Part shown: positions 15,090 through 17,570 of the stretch, piece by piece
How positions within the stretch are numbered: position 1 is the stretch's first letter
How the letters are laid out: every line of letters starts with the position of its first letter
Assembly: GCA_001723855.1 (NCBI GenBank)
Contig: MCBC01000166.1
Location: 1-17,570, forward strand
From: Candidatus Altarchaeales archaeon WOR_SM1_86-2
GTDB taxonomy: Archaea > Altiarchaeota > Altiarchaeia > IMC4 > MCBC01
Reading direction: 5' to 3'
Length of the DNA: 17,570 nt
Made by a program: the position numbers and the translations under genes
The notes under the pieces: generated by a model
Databases searched by the model: none
The model's input: only the letters and a program-made list of their open reading frames with translations
What the model was told of the DNA's origin: nothing

Positions 15090-15123
15090 GTTTTTGATTT
15101 TATTATAAAATATTAATAAAGAA

Positions 15124-15459
15124 ATGGCATACTTAAAAATGCCATTTTTACATGAGCCAATGGCTGCCGGAGATATAATCGTGGCGAAGTTAGCAATATT
15201 CATCCTATTTTTTATCCCTGGATTTTTGTTGAGTTTGGCGATATTTCCAAAAGCGATATTTCCAAAAAGGAGATATCTGAGTATGGCGGCTAGAACTGTA
15301 TTATCGTTCATTTTGTGTTTTACCCCGACGTTTTTGATTTATTTTGGAGACAGAATTTTTAATATGGCGATAAACACCATAACAGTAGCAACAGTTTGGA
15401 TTTTGGTTTGTGTAATTGCAGGAGCGGTCTGGTTTTTAAGAACCAAGAGAGGAATTTAG
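15124..15459 (+). CDS. Small DUF1616-like membrane protein
   Basis: A protein of 111 residues with three hydrophobic segments (about 22-42, 58-75 and 86-105). The pattern FIPGFLLSLAIFPK followed by a basic stretch, then LSMAARTVLSFILCFTPTFL, resembles the N-terminal part of archaeal DUF1616 membrane proteins, where an FxPG-LL-FP motif precedes a lysine/arginine-rich turn. It is much shorter than typical DUF1616 proteins and may be a truncated relative or a separate small family. A perfect 15-base tandem duplication gives AIFPKAIFPK just at the end of the first membrane segment. The stretch before ATG 15124 (15090-15123) is AT-rich and could hold both an ahcY terminator and this gene's promoter. 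Confidence 0.55.
   Translation: MAYLKMPFLHEPMAAGDIIVAKLAIFILFFIPGFLLSLAIFPKAIFPKRRYLSMAARTVLSFILCFTPTFLIYFGDRIFNMAINTITVATVWILVCVIAGAVWFLRTKRGI
15238..15267 (+). repeat. Perfect 15-base tandem duplication
   Basis: GCGATATTTCCAAAA occurs twice in direct succession (15238-15252 and 15253-15267), in frame, duplicating the five residues AIFPK. The copies are identical, so the duplication is young or under selection. Confidence 0.9.
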
Positions 15460-15555
15460 TTGTTTTTGAGTCATCAGTAGTAAGGATCACAGAACATCTC
15501 TGCTTTATCCTGCAATTTTTATTTTCTAATTTTAAAAATCAATATACAATCAAAA

Positions 15556-15780
15556 ATGGAACGCACATTACAAGTGATCATAGAACAGGACGAAGATGGG
15601 AAATATGTGGCAGAGTGCCCTTCTTTACAGGGCTGTTATACACAAGGTGACACATTTGAGGAAGTAGTTGAAAATATAAAAGAAGTCATTGATATGTGCA
15701 TTGAAGAACTGAAAGAGGAAAACAAAGAAATTCCAGTTACAGAAATTGTTGGCATAAAGAATATAAAAGTTACAGCGTAA
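15556..15780 (+). CDS. hicB: HicB-family antitoxin
   Basis: A protein of 74 residues with the HicB partial RNase H-like fold: the strand ERTLQVIIEQDEDGKYVAEC, the signature CPSLQGCYTQGDTFEEVVEN, then a helix (IKEVIDMCIEELKEEN) and a final strand. HicB binds and neutralises the HicA RNase. This copy lacks the C-terminal ribbon-helix-helix or helix-turn-helix DNA-binding domain found in longer HicB proteins, so self-repression would need another factor. It is first in the pair, with hicA 4 bases downstream, and has AT-rich promoter-like sequence before ATG 15556. The 96 bases before it (15460-15555) hold no gene. Confidence 0.9.
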   Translation: MERTLQVIIEQDEDGKYVAECPSLQGCYTQGDTFEEVVENIKEVIDMCIEELKEENKEIPVTEIVGIKNIKVTA

Positions 15781-15784
15781 TAAA

Positions 15785-16000
15785 GTGAAACCTGCAAAGC
15801 CAAAAAAAGTAATAAAAATTCTAAAAACTCTGGGGTTTGAGCATACAAGAACAAGAGGAAGCCACTGGCGTTTTGTTCATCCAGATGGAAGAAAAATAAG
15901 TGTTCCCATTCAGGGTAATAAAGAGATTGGAAGGGGATTGTTGAGAAAAATTTTGAGAGATGCCGAAATAAGCCTGGAAGAATTTGAAGATATGCTGTGA
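15785..16000 (+). CDS. hicA: HicA-family mRNA interferase toxin
   Basis: A basic protein of 71 residues with the double-stranded RNA-binding-like HicA fold. Motifs: KPKKVIKILKTLGFEHTRTR, the catalytic histidine in GSHWRF (H27), the strand KISVPIQG, and GRGLLRKILRDAEISLEEF at the end, which is the standard HicA C-terminus. HicA cleaves mRNA independently of the ribosome and is held inactive by HicB. The GTG start is 4 bases after the hicB stop, so the two are co-translated. The gene appears full length and intact. Toxin-antitoxin pairs of this kind are mobile accessory genes. Confidence 0.9.
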   Translation: MKPAKPKKVIKILKTLGFEHTRTRGSHWRFVHPDGRKISVPIQGNKEIGRGLLRKILRDAEISLEEFEDML

Positions 16001-16010
16001 TTAAAATTTG

Positions 16011-16130
16011 TTGAAGTCAATTGAGATTGATGAATTGAGCGAAGAAACCATGAGAAAATTAGAAGAAGCAAGAAAAGTACCTGATTCCGGGTTAATAGAC
16101 CATGGGGAAGTCAAAAAACTATTTCATTAA
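16011..16130 (+). pseudogene. Antitoxin-like C-terminal fragment
   Basis: A frame of 39 codons without an ATG near its 5' end (TTG 16011 is the earliest usable start) reads ELSEETMRKLEEARKVPDSG and then LIDHGEVKKLFH. The PDS-LI-H-EVKK tail is like the C-termini of small RelB/Phd-like antitoxins and similar orphan proteins, as I remember them. The N-terminal DNA-binding part is missing and the codons further upstream contain stops, so it is probably a remnant of a second toxin-antitoxin system. It starts 11 bases after hicA and overlaps the end of aroE by 12 bases tail to tail. It could also be a real small protein. Confidence 0.35.
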
Positions 16131-16976
16131 TCCCCCCTCCACAGCATCCCCCATTATATCTATCGGCGGCTCTATATCCAGCCATATCCTTAACGATTCC
16201 GCCCCCTGGTGGGTGAGCATTCCAACCCCGTCAACCACCTTGCAGCCCCTCTTCTTTGCATCCCTGAGCAATTTTGTTTCAACCGGGTTATAGACGATAT
16301 CCATGACAGCGATATCGGACGGAATTATCTCCGCTGGAACTATACTCGCGTCCACATCGGGATACATCCCGACGGGAGTTGTATGGATCAGTATGTCCGC
16401 ATCATCTAACTTTTCCTTTATATTCCCGATTGAGAAATCAACAACCTCAACGTCTTTACCCAACATATCTTTAATATCACCGCTTAAATCCGCCGCCATA
16501 TACATCTCCTCCGCCCTGTTGGTAATCGAGAGTTCCGCTCCCTCAAGAGCACACTGGAATGAGATTGCTCTTGATGCACCCCCTGCACCGACAATAAATA
16601 TACTTTTGCCTTTAACATCTATCCCGGATTCTCTTAATGCCCTCACGCATCCGACCCCATCCGTGTTATAGCCGACTGATCCTTCTTCTGTGAAATGCAC
16701 GGTGTTCACGGCACCAATTAACCGCGCCTCCCTGCTGAGTCTGTCAAGCAGGGGGATAACGGAGACTTTATGCGGGATCGTTACATTCAGCCCGGCAATA
16801 CCCAGTGCTCGGGAGCATTCAATGACTGAACTTAAATTTTCCGGCGCAACATCAAAGGCTAAATAAACGTAATTCAATCCCGTCTCTTTGAAAACGGCAT
16901 TATGCATCGCAGGCGACAGCGAATGCCTGATCGGGTGTCCAATAACCCCCAATAATCTTGTTTTTGCATCGATCAT
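16119..16976 (-). CDS. aroE: Shikimate dehydrogenase
   Basis: A protein of 285 residues, the usual AroE length. It reduces 3-dehydroshikimate to shikimate with NADPH in the pathway to aromatic amino acids. Motifs: substrate-binding HSLSPAMHN (18-26), catalytic lysine in NVTIPHK (K70), the aspartate in GYNTDG (D106), the Rossmann loop GAGGASRA (130-137), TTPVGMYP, DIVYNP, and DGVGMLTHQGAESLRIW near the end. ATG 16976 is the first in frame and sits behind AT-rich sequence with TTTTTTTATAA at about promoter distance. No other shikimate-pathway gene is within the window. The reading frame is intact. Confidence 0.95.
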   Translation of the reverse strand: MIDAKTRLLGVIGHPIRHSLSPAMHNAVFKETGLNYVYLAFDVAPENLSSVIECSRALGIAGLNVTIPHKVSVIPLLDRLSREARLIGAVNTVHFTEEGSVGYNTDGVGCVRALRESGIDVKGKSIFIVGAGGASRAISFQCALEGAELSITNRAEEMYMAADLSGDIKDMLGKDVEVVDFSIGNIKEKLDDADILIHTTPVGMYPDVDASIVPAEIIPSDIAVMDIVYNPVETKLLRDAKKRGCKVVDGVGMLTHQGAESLRIWLDIEPPIDIMGDAVEGGLMK

Positions 16977-17289
16977 TTTTTCTTATTCAAGTTTAATTGT
17001 TATAAAAAAATAAAAAATAATTGCGTTTCCATACTACATCGTCCGATTTAAACCCATTACACCTACGATCTTCATTTTTAAAATTTAAAATGCGATTAAA
17101 AACAACCATATCGGGATGTATAAACTATCATATCATTTTGTTTTATAAAAACAGCATATTCTCTGAGAATTTGCTTATTGAAGAGTGCAAAAAATTTGAA
17201 GATTTGCATAACGGTTTTGAATATACTCACTGTAGTGAGTAAAAAAGGGGCGTTTTTGTTTGCTATGGCGGGTGCGATTAATGTATTGA
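16977..17289. other. Gene-poor AT-rich stretch between aroE and the secretion ATPase
   Basis: These 313 bases contain the aroE promoter (right of 16976) and one hairpin (17225-17240). Open frames exist on both strands but have no recognisable protein features, and the longer minus-strand one overlaps the ATPase gene in another frame. I see no RNA gene here. Confidence 0.5.
17225..17240. repeat. Six-base-stem hairpin with adjacent A/T run
   Basis: ACTCAC (17225-17230) and GTGAGT (17235-17240) form a perfect stem with loop TGTA. Six A follow on the plus strand, read as a TTTTTT run just before the hairpin on the minus strand. It lies 49 bases beyond the stop of the secretion ATPase and may mark the end of that transcript. 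Confidence 0.4.
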
Positions 17290-17570
17290 CTACAGCAATT
17301 CCTCCGGTTTTTTGCCCTTTTCCACCATATCCCACACCATGCTCTTGTCCCGATAGTATTCGGCAATAACCCTGCCGACACTGTTGATGTCCATCACATT
17401 GTGCTCCAGCAGCCAGTTCAATATTTTTGATTTCTGATACAGCTCCTCTTTCACCTCGCTTTCCGCCATGCCGACAAATGTCTCAAGTTCATTCCTTACC
17501 CTGATGCTTGGATTTACCTGTTTTATGCTGTCAGTGTGGGGGTCCCACATAAATACCCTGTTCAATTCGG
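17290..17570 (-). CDS. Type II/IV secretion system ATPase, C-terminal part (runs off right edge)
   Basis: The last 93 residues of a protein whose frame is open to the window edge. The sequence LNRVFMWDPHTDSI, then a helix pair and KILNWLLEHNVMDINSVGRV followed by IAEYYRD, is the typical C-terminal end of archaeal VirB11/CpaF/PilT-type ATPases that drive archaellum or type IV pilus assembly. The Walker motifs would lie beyond the edge. The frame ends at TAG 17290. In archaea the gene for a TadC/FlaJ-like membrane protein often follows; none is visible downstream here. Confidence 0.75.
   Translation of the reverse strand, partial: ELNRVFMWDPHTDSIKQVNPSIRVRNELETFVGMAESEVKEELYQKSKILNWLLEHNVMDINSVGRVIAEYYRDKSMVWDMVEKGKKPEELL

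Noticed and set aside
17096..17335. A 79-codon minus-strand frame overlapping the secretion ATPase end
   Set aside because: Part of it looks membrane-like, but it overlaps the ATPase frame by 46 bases, is poorly composed after residue 30 and has no promoter of its own.

Overview
The window looks archaeal, of euryarchaeal type. Evidence: ribosomal protein L15e, an Era-like GTPase next to a DUF2073 gene, a Roadblock/LC7 protein, a V4R-domain protein, KaiC/RadA-type ATPases, a DUF4013 membrane protein, a secretion-system ATPase end of the archaeal type, and a tRNA-Phe without encoded CCA. Most starts lie about 20-27 bases behind AT-rich TATA-like boxes and lack Shine-Dalgarno sequences, as expected for leaderless archaeal transcripts. 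I cannot name the genus.

Layout. Left edge (1-1540, minus strand): the N-terminus of a small membrane protein, a frameshifted DUF2073 gene and an Era-like GTPase. Then on the plus strand: L15e, followed by a signalling-type group of Roadblock/LC7, V4R and a KaiC-fold protein that has lost its P-loop (2215-3840). Facing it on the minus strand is an 817-residue protein made almost entirely of 21 HEAT-like units (3843-6296). Upstream of that, on the same strand, are an acetylornithine aminotransferase-family gene (argD) and a complete type II restriction-modification locus (7494-10011). The locus holds an MjaI-family restriction enzyme, a HEPN-like protein of unknown role, and a CTAG-type N4-cytosine methyltransferase fused to a degenerate staphylococcal-nuclease-like domain. 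It starts just downstream of a tRNA-Phe gene (10082-10155).

Right half: a DUF4013 membrane protein, a large secreted and membrane-anchored Ig-like/helical protein, a KaiC-like ATPase with intact Walker motifs, a broken S-adenosylhomocysteine hydrolase gene, a small DUF1616-like membrane protein, a hicBA toxin-antitoxin pair followed by an antitoxin-like fragment, aroE, a gene-poor stretch with one hairpin, and the C-terminus of a type II/IV secretion ATPase running off the right edge.

How the parts relate. Two genes carry single, otherwise clean lesions: a one-base loss in a T-run in DUF2073, and an out-of-frame deletion of roughly 94 bases in the NAD-binding loop of ahcY. These are either recent mutations or assembly errors. 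The R-M prediction (CTAG) fits the window itself, where I could find only four CTAG sites by eye. The parts most worth a second look are the R-M locus with its embedded HEPN-like gene and nuclease-like fusion, and the Roadblock-V4R-pseudoKaiC group beside the HEAT protein.
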